From: Halocaridina rubra
Lineage: Eukaryota > Arthropoda > Malacostraca > Decapoda > Atyidae
Assembly (NCBI GenBank): GCA_037179515.1
Contig: JAXCGZ010001888.1
Coordinates: 313,501 to 377,500, forward strand
DNA: 64,000 nucleotides
Reading direction: 5' to 3'
The notes under the pieces were generated by a model that was not told the DNA's origin, did not search any database, and saw only the letters and a list, made by a program, of their open reading frames with translations. Numbering within the stretch: position 1 is the first letter of the stretch; each line of letters begins with the position of its first letter. A program made the position numbers and the translations under genes. Below, piece after piece: positions 39,421 through 54,489 of this stretch.

Positions 39421-41373
39421 TTACAGCTGCTTTTTGGGGGAGAAGAACATGGTAATGGGGAGTTGCTGTTGCTGTTTCTTCTTTTGTGCGAAGATGGTCT
39501 GGTAAGGAATCATGACATCGTCGGGAATATTACAGAAGGTCACCGAACGAACCATAATATCATCATGTTCCTGCAAGAGTTTTTGGGCTGCTTTCACATG
39601 TTCATATATGGCTGCCAGACGTTCGAGTGTAAGGCCAGGTTCTTCAGTTTCTTTGTGCGTTTCCTGAAGTTCTTCTTCCTCTTCTTCGCTCGCTGATTTT
39701 GTCATTTCTTCCAAGTCTTCATCACTCAAAGGCTGCGAGTGGCAGTCAATCAGTTCATTCACATCTTCGTGAGTCATATCTTTAAAGCCTTCTCCTCCTA
39801 GCAATGCAGCCAACTTCACAGCTTTCGCAACTGCCGAGTTATGGACTTCGTCAGGAGCAAATCCCTTGTAGTCATGGATGACTTCGGGCCACATTTTCTT
39901 CCAGCTGACATTGATTGTGGCCGACTTCAACTCTTTGATTGCATTCTGAATATTTTGTAGGCATGTGGCAATCATGTAATTACGCCAGTACATCTTCATT
40001 GAGAATTCTTTGTCTGAATCCATGGATTCAACCAGGTTTGCCAGGGCATTTCGTGTGATTACCTAATTGTGATTACATAATTGTGTTTACGGGAAAGAGC
40101 CCAAAGCTCGTATCTTCCCGTCTCCTGATCGGTTCTATTTTATACTTAGTGATACTTATCATACCTGTCCTTAAAACTATGGATTGAGATAGCATTAACT
40201 ACCTCCTCCCTTAGCCAATTCCAATTATCAACTACTCTTACACTGAAAAAGTATTTCCTTACATCCTGCAAAGAAGTTTTCTTACGAAGCTTCAAACTAT
40301 GACCTCTATGACGCCTTGATCCATAGGCTGAATCAGTGACGTAGTAGTCGGTGGCAGGAACTCTACTTGAACACCGTTATATTCGAGATTAAATTCAAGG
40401 CCTTTTTCCGCAAGATAAAGTTTGACCTGAGGGATAAAACATTGGTGAAACCAGTCCGATGTGAGGCTTTTCGTGATCCAGGCCTTAAGTTCATGCATTC
40501 AATACACTGGCAGCAGATTCTTGTTTTTATTCTTCAAAGCCCTAGGGTTCTTTGACTTGTAGATAAGCTCAGGCTTTAACATGAAGCCCGCAGCATTTCC
40601 GCACATGATGAGGGTAACACGATCTTTGTGCGCTTTAAATCCCGGGGCTTTAGCTTCTTCCTTGAAGAGAAAAGTGCGAGATGGCATTCTCTTCCAAAAT
40701 AACCCAGTCTCATCCATGTTGAAGACTTGCTCAGGAGCATATTCCCCTTCGGCAATAATTTTCTTGAAGTCGTTCTTCACGTAATTTTCTGCGGCAGCTG
40801 TATCTGCAGAGGCAGCTTCTCCATAAACCGAAACGCTTTTTAGGCCATAGCGTTTTTGAAATTTGGCGAACCATCCCTTGCTAGCAATGAACGATTGTAT
40901 AATCCGTGGAGAATCGCATGAGGGTCCTGGTTGTGGGTCGTCAATATCTTCTCTCCCCTCCTCTCCACGGTGGCCACTGTCGTCGACGGGTTCGTTTGTA
41001 GCGAATGTTTCGTCGAGCTTCTTCGCCTTTGTTTGTATGATATTGCTGTCTAAGCTGATGTTTTTCTTTCTGCAATCAGCAATCCACAGGGCCAAAGCAG
41101 CTTCTATACGCACTACTGCCTTATTGCGGGATGTTACGACCCTCTTCGCTGATTTATTAAAAGAAATTCTTGCTGTTTTCCTGATCTTTGCCTCGTCCTT
41201 TTTGATGTAGCAAACAGTAGATTCATTGAGGCCAAAATAGCAACCGACATCCGTAAACCTTTTTCCTTCTTTCAACATATCTAAGAGTTTCACTTTATTA
41301 TGGTTAACATCCTCCTTTGCCGCTTAGGCTGACTACCAGAAGCCTTAGAAGATGAAGGATGCTTGGGAGGCAT
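39421..41373 (-). pseudogene. Tigger-like (DDE_1) transposase, T2a, broken
   Basis: The N-terminal half is open from 41293 to 40499: KLLDMLKEGKRFTDVGCYFG (DNA-binding helix-turn-helix), a linker and FNMDETGLFWKRMPSRTFLF with the first catalytic Asp. The next part (40498-40292) has LEFNLEYNGVQVEFLPPTTT and LIQPMDQG with the third Asp. The stretch that should hold the second Asp (LLLMDNAGGHATN in T2b) is deleted in frame at about 40390. A LINE-A 3' fragment then interrupts it (A9), and the C-terminal acidic tail is open at 40023-39421. The extreme N-terminus is shifted by a small deletion near 41300. It is catalytically dead. Confidence 0.9.
40058..40309 (-). mobile_element. LINE-A 3'-terminal fragment A9 inside T2a transposase
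   Basis: It has two tail units (GATTACCTAATTGT, GATTACATAATTGT), the 3' UTR and about 110 bp of ORF2 end. Compared with T2b the target lost about 23-25 bp (TAGAGGGCCTTGAACGCACA and a few more) and shows no duplication. Confidence 0.92.
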
Positions 41374-41451
41374 TGCAAAGGTTAAATTAGGCGAGAAAAA
41401 AAACACAAGCAAAACGTATTAATAAGCACAACGTGAACGGCGCACATGTGA

Positions 41452-44375
41452 TTACCTAATTGTGATTACCTAATTGTGTTTACGGGAAAGAGCCCAAAGC
41501 TCGTATCTTCCCGTCTCCTGATCGGTTCCATTTTTAGACTTAGTGATACTTATCATACCTGTCCTTAAAACTATGGATTGAGGTAGCATTAACTACCTCC
41601 TCGCTTAGCGAATTCCAATTATCAACTACTCTTACACTGAAAAAGTATTTCCTTACATCCTGCAAACAAGTTTTCTTCCGAAGCTTCAAACTATGACCTC
41701 TAGTTCTAGAGCCAGCCATATCGAAATATCGATCCCTATCCACTCTATCATAACCATGAAGGAATTTAAAGACTGTCACCATATCCCCCCTTACTCTTCT
41801 AGCTTCGAGTGATGGCAAGTCTAATTCCCTCAGCCTCTCATCATAACCGAGATTGCGTATTTCTGGCACCAGTTTCGTGGCATGTCTTTGAACTTTTTCA
41901 AGCTTAGCTATGTGCTTTTTCAAGTGCGGATTCCAAAAGGGGGCTGCATATTCGAGTTTTGGCCTCACATAGGTTACATAAATATTTCTGAACATTTCCT
42001 TGTCCATGTGCCTGAAGGCTACCCTTACATTTGATAAGAATGCATATGCTGCCCTTACTACGCCATTTATATGTATTTCTGGAGACAAATCTGCCAATAT
42101 GTTTACTCCTAGATCTCTCTCATTTTCTGTCTCCTGAAGTTGTACTCCAGCCACCGAGTAGTCAAGCTTGGGCCTTCTTGCACTTGTACCCATTCTCATT
42201 ACCTTACATTTTGAGGTATTGAATTTCATTAGCCACTTTTCTGACCACTCATGCAGATTATTTAGATCCTCCTGAAGTTCTCTACCATTGTTCTCGTTTT
42301 TTACTTTCTTCACAATCTTTGCATCATCTGCAAACATATTCATGAATGAATTTACAGACTCTGGTAGGTCATTTACATATACAAGGAACAAAAGTGGCCC
42401 TAAAACTGAACCCTGTGGAACTCCACTACTAACTCTTCTCCATTCAGACACTGAGTGTCTTACTCTAACCCTCTGTTCCCTTCCTTCTAAGTAAGTTTTT
42501 ATCCATTCCAAGACATTTCCACCTATTCTAGCCATTGATTGCAGCTTCCTAATAAGTCTCCCATGTGGAACAGTGTCAAACGCTTTCTGGAAGTCTAGGA
42601 ATATGCAATCTGCCCAGCCCTCTCTTTCCTGTAAGATTTGGCTTACCTCATCATAAAATTCTAATAAGTTTGTTACTGTTGATCTTCCTTCTCTGAAGCC
42701 ATGTTGCCTCACTGACAAAAAGTTGAAGGATTCCAAGTGAAGAGAGATATGTTTCCTTAGTAGTTTCTCCATAAGTTTGCAAACTATGCTGGTCAAGGAA
42801 ACTGGTCTATAGTTCAGAGCCGTATCCCTCCTTCCCTTTTTGAAGATAGGTATCACATTTGCTTGTTTCCAGCATCTTGGAATCTCCCCCGACTCCAATG
42901 ACTCCTTAAATATGATACTTAGTGCCACTGATATTGTGTTTGCGCATTTTTTAAGCACATGAGGGGATATGTCATCAGGACCTGTAGCTTTATGAACATC
43001 TAAATCCATCAGCGCTTTGCATACCTCTGTGGCTGTAAGGTTGATGTTCTCTAATACCGGCCCTTGAGCTTCTATCACTGCAATCTGAGGGGGTGGGGTA
43101 TTTTCTACTGTAAATACTGACTGAAACTCCTTGTTCAATTCTTTGCAGATCTCTTCGTCCGTCTCAGTGATGCTTCCATCCGCTCTCTTTAGCCTTAAAA
43201 CCTGTTCTTTTACCTTCAGTTTTCCTCTGATAAAGCTGTGGAAAAGCTTGGGATTTTCTTTAGCCTTCCTGGTGATGTCCCTCTCATAATCTTTCTCTGC
43301 CTCTCTCCTTTTACTTAGGTAGTCGTTTCTTGCTCTTTTGTAGGTTTGCCAGGCATTTATGTTTTTTCTCCTCCTATACCTTTTCCAGCATTTGTCTCTC
43401 CACTCCTTAGCTCTTTTACACCCATTATCGAACCATTTCTCTCTGGCATGAATTACACCTACTTTGGTGACAGGTATGCAGCAATCTACTATCTTCCCAT
43501 ATTTCTCACAAAAGATGTCATACATTTCTTGTACAGATTTGTTGTAAAATAAGGTTCTCCAGTCAATAACTGCAAAAAGCTCATTCATTTTGATGTAATC
43601 TCCTTTCTGATAGTTCCTCCTCATGTCCTCAGTGCCTCTACTCTCAGGAAGAATGTCTTCAATGATATACTCCATCAACAACACACAGTGGTCACTCTTT
43701 CCAATTGGTGGTTCATACTCAATATTTTCAATATCCAACACATTATCTGTGAACACCAGATCAAGTAGTGATGGCTCATCCCCACCCCTGGCTCTTGTTG
43801 GTTCCATTACATGTTGGTGTAGGAAATTCCCTTGTACGCAATCTAGGAATCTTGCCCCAAAGGAGTCCTCACCACTGTGTGGGTCAAGATTTATCCAATC
43901 TATCTCTTTATGATTAAAGTCTCCCATAATCAAAATCCTACATTTTTTCTCCCGCGCCATGTTAACAACTGAGTTTATGACTTCAATCGTACCTATATGA
44001 CTTTCCTCATAAATTTCAAGCCTATTTTGGTTCCTTGGTGGGTTGTATACAACATTATTATAATGCTCTCTGACCCAGTATTTATGCGAGCAACAAGAAA
44101 TTCCCTGAACTCACTTTCTATAGCCAAGTTTATCTCTTCAACTTGAATCCTCTCACTTATGAGCAGTGCTATCCCTCCACCAGTCCTCTCAGATCTTTCG
44201 ACCCTTAGTATTCTGAAGCCCTTAGGAAAAACTGTGACACTGTTTATGTCCTCACTCAACTTAGTCTCTGTAATTGCTACTATATCTGCCTTACTGTTGT
44301 GAATCCTATCTTTTAATTCTACTGCCTTACCAGCTAATCCATCAGCATTTGTGTATAACAATCTTAATGAGGCCC
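41452..44375 (-). mobile_element. CR1-like LINE-A copy A10, nearly intact ORF2, inserted in T2a
   Basis: The flanks carry CATGTGA at 41445-41451 and 44376-44382, a 7-bp target duplication in sequence that is contiguous in T2b (CGCACACGTGAGTTAG). The 5' end lies at the ORF1 stop, so only ORF2 is present. Two tail units are present. It shows the lowest apparent decay of all copies. Confidence 0.95.
41540..44350 (-). pseudogene. LINE-A ORF2 endonuclease/reverse transcriptase, near intact
   Basis: The 806-codon open frame 43960-41540 plus its upstream extension (44350-44060, NADGLAGKAVELKDRIHNSK, TETKLSEDINSVT) make a protein of about 930 residues. The break is a 1-3 nt deletion near 44055. Numbering from 43960: endonuclease GDFN at 13-16 and SDH at 89-91, basic linker 175-260, RT 290-560. 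Motif A FLDFQKAFD has its catalytic Asp at 456, motif B is SGVPQGS at 511-517 and motif C is FADD at 543-546. The CR1-type C-terminal domain runs from about 700 to 806. The role is to nick target DNA and copy the element RNA at the nick. Confidence 0.92.
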
Positions 44376-44382
44376 CATGTGA

Positions 44383-45250
44383 GTTAGACTGAACGAGTGA
44401 GGCGAGACAATGGAAGATGGTGGGAGAACCAAACTTCAGTGAAAAAGCCAATCAGACCCCATGATACAGAACATACAGAAAAACAATTCTGTGATTCATC
44501 GTCTCCCGACCTTTCAGCCAATAGCATTCCATGAACTATCTCACGTAGGTGAGAGCCTTTTCGTTTTCCGAAACGCTTATAGCGGTATCGTATTTTACAT
44601 GGTGCAATACTGTTAGTATTTATGTTTTTTACTATTTTTTACTGTTTTATTATTTTTAGTCTAAGAAATACGTTTTTTTATCAATAAAATCATGAAACTA
44701 CTGGAAATTTCAATATATGCTAGCTCACGTAGGTGCCACCCCAATTCATTGTACGCTATCGGACACTATTTCACATGATACAATACTGTGAGTTATATAT
44801 CTAAATTTATGTTTTTTACTATTTTTTACTGTTTTATTACTCTTAGGCTAGGAAATACTTGTTTTATCAATAAAATAATGAAAATTTTCATATTCACTAG
44901 GTCACGTAGGTGAGAGACTTTGCGTTTACCGAAACACTGATACCGGTATCGTATTTTACATGGTGCAATACTGTTAGTATTTATGTTTTTTACTATTTTT
45001 TACGGTTTTATTATTCTTAGGCTAAGAAATACGTTTTTTTATCAATAAAATCATGAAACTACTGGAAATTTTAATATATGCTAGCTCACGTAGGTGCGAC
45101 CCCAATACATTGTACACTATCGGACACTATTTCACATGATGCAATACTGTGAGTTATATATCTAAATTTATGTTTTTTACTATTTCTTACTGTTTTATTA
45201 TTCGTAGGCTGGGAAAAAAAAATTTTATAAATAAAATAATGATTTTTTTT
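44383..45250. repeat. T2a right-end (5') tandem array, four units of about 180 bp
   Basis: Units begin at TCACGTAGGTG near 44539, 44724, 44900 and 45086. Two unit types alternate: type A (GAGAG(C/A)CTTT...CGAAAC...GGTATCG) and type B ((C/G)(C/A)CCCCAAT(T/A)CATTGTA...TCGGACACTATTTCACATGA), in the order A-B-A-B. A perfect palindrome GATACCGGTATC lies at 44940-44951. Confidence 0.88.
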
Positions 45251-45387
45251 TTCAATAAAAAAATGAAAATACTGAAAATTTTTATTTTTTTACTATTTTA
45301 ATATTTTTGCATAAACTAAAAAAAATAATTGCCAAAAACAACGCAATACAGTGAATTCACGAATTAAGAATCACGATAGAGCGAAGG

Positions 45388-48777
<3,390 letters not shown>

Positions 48778-49953
48778 TCCAGGAGTTGAATATGGAACAT
48801 GATGCCATGAAAACTTCCTTTGCTGAGGCACTAAAGGGGAATGTGGCAGTAAAAGAGGCTGTAAACATGGTGGCACTGGAAAACATACAAACAGTTGACT
48901 ATAAAGAGACAATCAAAAAAATGAATGACGTTGTGATGGAAAGGGCAAATCCAATGATTAAACAGGCCCTTGATAAAGAGAAGACAGTGGTAATCTCAGG
49001 CATAAGCGAATCCCAGGAGCCAACATGGCAGGTGAGACTTGAAGAAAATAAAGATAGGGTTGTAGACCTGATGAGAAAGCTTCGAGTAGTTTGTGGTCCT
49101 GAGGATATTGTAAACATTCACCAACTAGGCAAATATTCGAGGGAAGGAAAGCCGAGACCAACAAAAGTAACCTTTGAGAGAGGGGAAACATGTAGGGATA
49201 TATTGTTGAGAAAAGAAAGTCTAAAAGACCTTCAAGAATTCAAAGAAGTGTTCATTAGACGATACAGAACACAGGAAGAGATGGGAAAGATCAAAAACTT
49301 GTTGCAAGAGGCAAGAAGGTTAAATGAGGAAAGAAATGAAGAAGAGAAGAAAAATTTTCATTTCAGAGTTCTTCCAGACAAAGGGGAAGTAAAGAAGATA
49401 ATGACAGAAGATCAGGGGATGGGGCATCATTAAGATTGTTAGGCCAAAACTCGAATATGCAGCCCCCTTTTGGAATCCGCACTTGAAAAAGCACATAGCT
49501 AAGCTTGAAAAAGTTCAAAGACATGCCACGAAACTGGTGCCAGAAATACGCAATCTCAGTTATGATGAGAGGCTGAGGGAATTAGACTTACCATCACTCG
49601 AAGCTAGAAGAGTGAGGGGGGATATGGTGACAGTCTTTAAATTCCTTCATGGTTATGATAGTGTGGATAGGGATCGATATTTTGATATGGCTGGCTCTAG
49701 AACTAGAGGTCATAGTTTGAAACTTCGTAAGAAAACTTCTTCGCAGGATGTAAGGAAATACTTTTTCAGTGTAAGAGTAGTTGATAATTGGAATTGGCTA
49801 AGCGAGGAGGTAGTTAATGCTATCTCAATCCATAGTTTTAAGGACAGGTATGATAAGTATCACTAAGTATAAAATGGAACCGATCAGGAGACGGTAAGAT
49901 ACAAGCTTTGGGCTCTTTCCCGTAAACACAATTAGGTAATCACAATTAGGTAA
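48778..49953 (+). mobile_element. CR1-like LINE-A copy A12, internally deleted
   Basis: An open ORF1 C-terminal part of 215 codons (48786-49433) retains the RRM-like domain and natural ORF1 end (MTEDQGMGHH). At 49436-49440 the sequence jumps from ATTAAGATTGTT to AGGCCAAAACTCGAATATGC, deleting the endonuclease and RT core (about 2.4 kb relative to A10). The ORF2 C-terminal domain (49483-49866) and two perfect tail units remain. Confidence 0.93.
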
Positions 49954-52829
49954 TCACACAAATGCTGATGGATTAGCTGGTAAGGCAGTAGAATTAAAAG
50001 ATAGGATTCACAACAGTAAGGCAGATATAGTAGCAATTACAGAGACTAAGTTGAGCGAGGACATAAACAGTGTCACAGTTTTTCCTAAGGGCTTCAGAAT
50101 ATTAAGGGTTGAAAGATCTGAAAGGACTGGTGGAGGGATAGCACTGCTCATAAGTGAAAGGATTCAAGTTGAAGAAATAAACTTGGCCATAGAAAGTGAG
50201 TTCAAGGAATTTCTTGTTGCTCGCATAAATACTGGGTCAGAGAGCATTATAATAACTGTTGTATATAACCTACCAAGGAACCAGAATAGGCTAGAAGTTT
50301 ATGAGGAAAGTCATATAAGTACTATTGAAGTCATAAACTCAGTTGTTAACATGGCACGGGAGAGAAAATGTAGGATTTTGATTATGGGAGATTTTAATCA
50401 TAAAGAGATAGATTGGATAAATCTTGACCCACACAGTGGTGAGGACTCATTCGGGGCAAGATTCCTAGATTGCGTACAAGGGAATTTCCTACACCAACAT
50501 GTAATGGAACCAACGAGGGCCAGGGGGGGGGGGGATGAGCCATCACTACTTGATCTAGTATTCACAGATAATGTGTTGGATATTGAAAATATTGAGTATG
50601 AACCACCAATTGGAAAGAGTGACCACTGTGTGTTGTTGGAGTATATCATTGAAGATATTCTGCCTGAGAGTAGAGGCACTGAGGACATGAGGAGGAACTA
50701 TCCGAAAGGAGATTACATCAAAATGAATGAGCTTTTTGCAGTTATTGACTGGAGAACCTTATTTTACAACAAATCTGTACAAGAAATGTATGACATCTTT
50801 TGTGAGAAATATGGAAAGATAGTAGATTGCTGCATACCTTTCACCAAAGTAGGTGTAATTCATGCCAGAGAAAAATGGTTCGATAATGAGTGTAAAAGAG
50901 CTAAGGAGTGGAGAGACGAATGCTGGAAAAGGTATAGGAGGAGAAAAAACATAAATGCCTGGCAAACATACAAAAGAGCAAGAAATGACTACCTAAGTAA
51001 AAGAAGAGAGGCAGAGAGAGACTATGAGAGGGACATCACCAGGAAGGCTAAAGAAAATCCCAAGCTTTTCCACAGCTTTATCAGAGGAAAACTGAAGGTA
51101 AAAGAACAGGTTTTAAGGCTTAAGAGAGAGGAACGGATGAAGATATCTGCAAAGAATTGAACAAGGAGTTTCAGTCAGTATTTACAGTAGAAAATACCCC
51201 ACCTCCTCAGATTGCAGAAATAGAAGCTCAAGGGCCGGTATTAGAGAATATTAACCTTACAGCCACAGAGGTATGCAAGGCGCTGATGGATATAGATGTC
51301 ATAAAGCTACAGGTCCTGATGACATATCCCCTCATGTACTTAAAAAATGCGCAAACTCAATATCATTGGCACTAAATATCATATGTAAAAAGTCACTTGA
51401 GTCAGGGGAGATTCCAAGATGCTGGAAACAAGCAAACGTGATACCTATCTTCAAAAAGGGAAGGAGGGACACGGCTCTGAACTATAGACCAGTTTCCTTG
51501 ACCAGCATAGTTTGCAAAGTTATGGAGAAACTACTAAGGAAACATATCTCTCTTCACTTGGAATCCTTCAACTTTTTGTCAGTGAGGCAACATGGCTTCA
51601 GAGAAGGTAGATCAACAGTAACAAACTTATTAGAATTTTATGATGAGGTAAGCCGAATCTTACAGGAAAGAGAGGGCTGGGCAGATTTCATATTCCCAGA
51701 CTTCCAGAAAGCGTTTGAGACTGTTCCACATGGGAGACTTATTAGGAAGCTGCAAGCAATGGCTAGAATAGGTGGACATGTCTTGGAATGGATAAAAACT
51801 TACTTAGAAGGAAGGGAACAGAGGGTTAGAGTAAGACACTCAGTGTCTGAATGGAGAAGAGTTAGTAGTGGAGTTCCACAGGGTTCAGTTTTAGGGCCAC
51901 TTTTGTTCCTTGTATATGTAAATGACCTACCAGAGGCTGTAAATTCATTCATGAATATGTTTGCAGATGATACAACGATTGTGAAGAAAGTAAGAAACAA
52001 CAACAATGGTAGAGAACTTCAGGAAGATCTAAATAGTCTGCATGAGTGGTCAGAAAAGTGGCTAATGAAATTCAATACTTCAAAATGTAAGGTAATGAGA
52101 ATGGGAACAAGTGCAAGAAGGCCCAAGCTTGACTACTCGGTGGCTGGAGTACAACTCCAAGAGACAGAAAATGAGAGAGATCTAGGAGTAAACATACTGG
52201 CAGATTTGTCTCCAGAAATACATATAAATGGCATAGTAAGGGCAGCATATGCATTCTTATCAAATGTAAGGGTAGCCTTCAGGCACATGGACAAGGAAAT
52301 GTTCAGAAATATTTATGTAACCTATGTGAGGCCAAAACTCGAATATGCAGCCCCCTTTTGGAATCCACTCTTGAAAAAGCACATAGCTAAGCTTGAAAAA
52401 GTTCAGATACATGCCACGAAACTGGTGCCAGAAATACACAATCCCAGTTATGATGAGAGGCTGAGGGAATTAGACTTACCATCACTCGAAACTAGAAGAT
52501 TGAGGGGGGATATGGTGACAGTCTTTAAATTCCTTCATGGTCATGATAGAGTGGATAAGGATCGATTTTTTGATATGGCAGGCTCTAGAACTAGAGGTCA
52601 TAGTTTGAAGTTTCATAAGAAAACTTCTTTGCAGGATGTAAGGAAATACATTTTCAGTATAAGAGTAGTTGATAATTGGAATTGGCTAAGCGAGGAGGTA
52701 GTTAATGCTATCTCAATCCATAGTTTTAAGGACAGGTATGATAAGTATCACTAAGTATAAAATGGAACCGTTCAGGAGACTGGAAGATACGAGCTTTGGG
52801 CTCTTTCCCGTAAATACAATTAGGTAATT
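49954..52829 (+). mobile_element. CR1-like LINE-A copy A13, ORF2 only
   Basis: The 5' truncation point ACAAATGCTGATGG is joined directly to the A12 tail. It runs through the whole ORF2 to one or two tail units ending ATTAGGTAATTACAG at 52829. Confidence 0.93.
50051..52754 (+). pseudogene. LINE-A ORF2 of copy A13, two long frames
   Basis: The endonuclease and linker are open at 50051-51160 (369 codons, with TGGGIALLISERIQ, ILIMGDFNHKEIDW, KSDHC). A G-run of 11 at 50523-50533 adds one Gly. A 25-nt deletion near 51130 shifts the frame and removes part of the ADGSITETDEE region. A second shift at about 51300 follows, after which 51273-52754 (493 codons) holds the RT and C-terminal domain. Motif A reads FPDFQKAFETV (Asp to Glu at its last Asp), motif B SGVPQGSVLGP and motif C FADDTTIVKKV. 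Confidence 0.9.
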
Positions 52830-52831
52830 AC

Positions 52832-52912
52832 AGCCCTGGCCCTTGTTGGTTTTAGTACATGTTGGTGTAGGAAATTCCTTTGTACGCAGTCTAGGAGTCT
52901 TGCCCAAAATAG
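52832..52912 (-). mobile_element. Short inverted LINE-A endonuclease fragment
   Basis: CCCTGGCCCTTGTTGGTT, GTACATGTTGGTGTAGGAAA and TTGTACGCAGTCTAGGAGTC match the antisense of the endonuclease region at 50440-50525. It follows directly after the A13 tail, in the opposite orientation. Confidence 0.85.
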
Positions 52913-53154
52913 GTTCGGCGGTGATGGATGAGAGATGGTAAGATGTTGTTGAGTTACATTTTTCTGTAATAAAGTAAATTATTAGAAGTAAATTGTGATA
53001 ATAATAATAATAATAGGTTGGCTCATGGCATCATCCGCCTGTTGCGATACTACAGCTGAAGATTTTTTTTAACTTAAATAGGTCTGTCCAGGACAGTTCG
53101 ATGTTAAGTATTCCTTCAGGTACGATTCTTTTTCTATGCCTACAGCTACACTGA

Positions 53155-53345
53155 ATATTTCTTGGATATTCATCACACATCTTTTATTATCCCTTCTCAT
53201 ATGACAAATCATTACACTCTCCATCTCTGTTTCTCTTTACTTTATGTATTCTTCGTGCCCAGGCCCGATGAGGGCTGTTTTATTTTATAATTTTTTTTGG
53301 CTCGTCCTGGTGTCACAATCATAAAAAATAAATAAATAAATAAAT
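53155..53345. mobile_element. Fold-back element arm fragment
   Basis: GATATTCATCACACATCTTT, CATTACACTCTCCATCTCTG, TCGTGCCCAGGCCCGATGAG and CGTCCTGGTGTCACAATCAT match the right arm of the fold-back element (37705-37850). A (AAAT)n tract follows. Confidence 0.82.
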
Positions 53346-53459
53346 AAATAATAAATTGCAATACCTGTTGTACTGCACTGATAATCATATTTGAGATGAT
53401 AAGATTTTGCTGAGTTATGTATTATAAATTTGATTCCTTATGGTAAAAACACCATTTTA

Positions 53460-54122
53460 TTTACTAAACCATTAAACATATGATATAAATAAATTGTAAT
53501 ATGCACAGTAATGATAAGAAATTTTAATAATAATCCATTACAACAACAACCTTTTAAACAGGTAGTGAAAGTTTGCGGTGATGTAAGAGAGAACGTAAAG
53601 ATTTTCAATAATAACACATATATTTTTGGTTAATAAACCAGTAGACATGAATTATAGTAATAATAAGACTTTGAAATAGTACATGCAGTAAACTGCTTCA
53701 ATGTATCAACCTCTTAAAATGGAAGCAAAGGTTTAAGGTGACGTATGCGAGGAGATAAAGTTTAGCGGATTCTACATTCTCCCCATGCTCAAGAGCAGAG
53801 GAGGGGGAAGAAGAAGAGAAGGCAGCATAAGGACCAGTAGGCAACGGGATGGGTTATTGTACTGTAATAGCATATATATTGTTAATAAATTGTGAAACAT
53901 AAATTATATTAATTGTAATATGTACAATAAAAATGAGACATTGTAATAGGACATACAGTAAAGCACAGTATAGAACCAACTTCTTAAACTGGGTAGTGAA
54001 TGTTTGAGGTGATGTATGCGATGAGTTAAATGTTCAGCAGTGTCTTCATTCCCCCCATGCTTGAGAGCGGAGGAGGGGGAAGAGGAAGAGGAGGCAGCGT
54101 AAGGAACAGAATGCAACGGAAT
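53460..54122. repeat. Diverged tandem units beside a Tigger N-terminus
   Basis: Three related blocks begin near 53465, 53625 and 53870, with shared words TTAATAAAT/CC, ATGTACA(A/G)TAA, GAGGTGATGTATGCGA, CATTCTCCCCATGCT and GAGCAGAGGAGGGGGAAGA. Spacing is irregular (about 160-245 bp). The position beside a transposase N-terminus parallels the end arrays of T2. Confidence 0.7.
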
Positions 54123-54125
54123 AAT

Positions 54126-54464
54126 TCACAACCTTACCGACTTTGCCACTTGTTTTCCATCCAATTTGTTACAAGATTTTCTGTTTTTTTTCAATAAGCC
54201 TTCCCCTCTTACTAATAATAGTAGTTGCATAGGCACTGCACCTTTCTTATGCTCCATAACATGTTTTCTATCTTTATAAATCATACCCACTGTTGAATGA
54301 TTCATATTATAAGCACAGGCTACATTCACCATTTTTTTCACCATTATCAGTCTCTATTATCGCCAATTTTGTTTCCATCGAAATGGCATGCCTTTTTTTT
54401 TTTTTTTTTTAAGCTTCACTAGCCTCAATAGCCTTACGCTTCTCACCGCTCATGACTGCATGAA
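54126..54464 (-). pseudogene. Tigger-like transposase N-terminal fragment
   Basis: The minus strand gives MSGEKRKAIEASEA, then after a T-run frameshift METKLAIIETDNGEK, MVNVACAYNMNHSTVGMIYK and DRKHVMEHKKGAVPM. This is the helix-turn-helix region of a Tigger-type transposase, nearer T1 than T2. No DDE part is present, so only the N-terminus survives. Confidence 0.72.
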
Positions 54465-54489
54465 GAAAAATATATTTCACGACAAAAAA

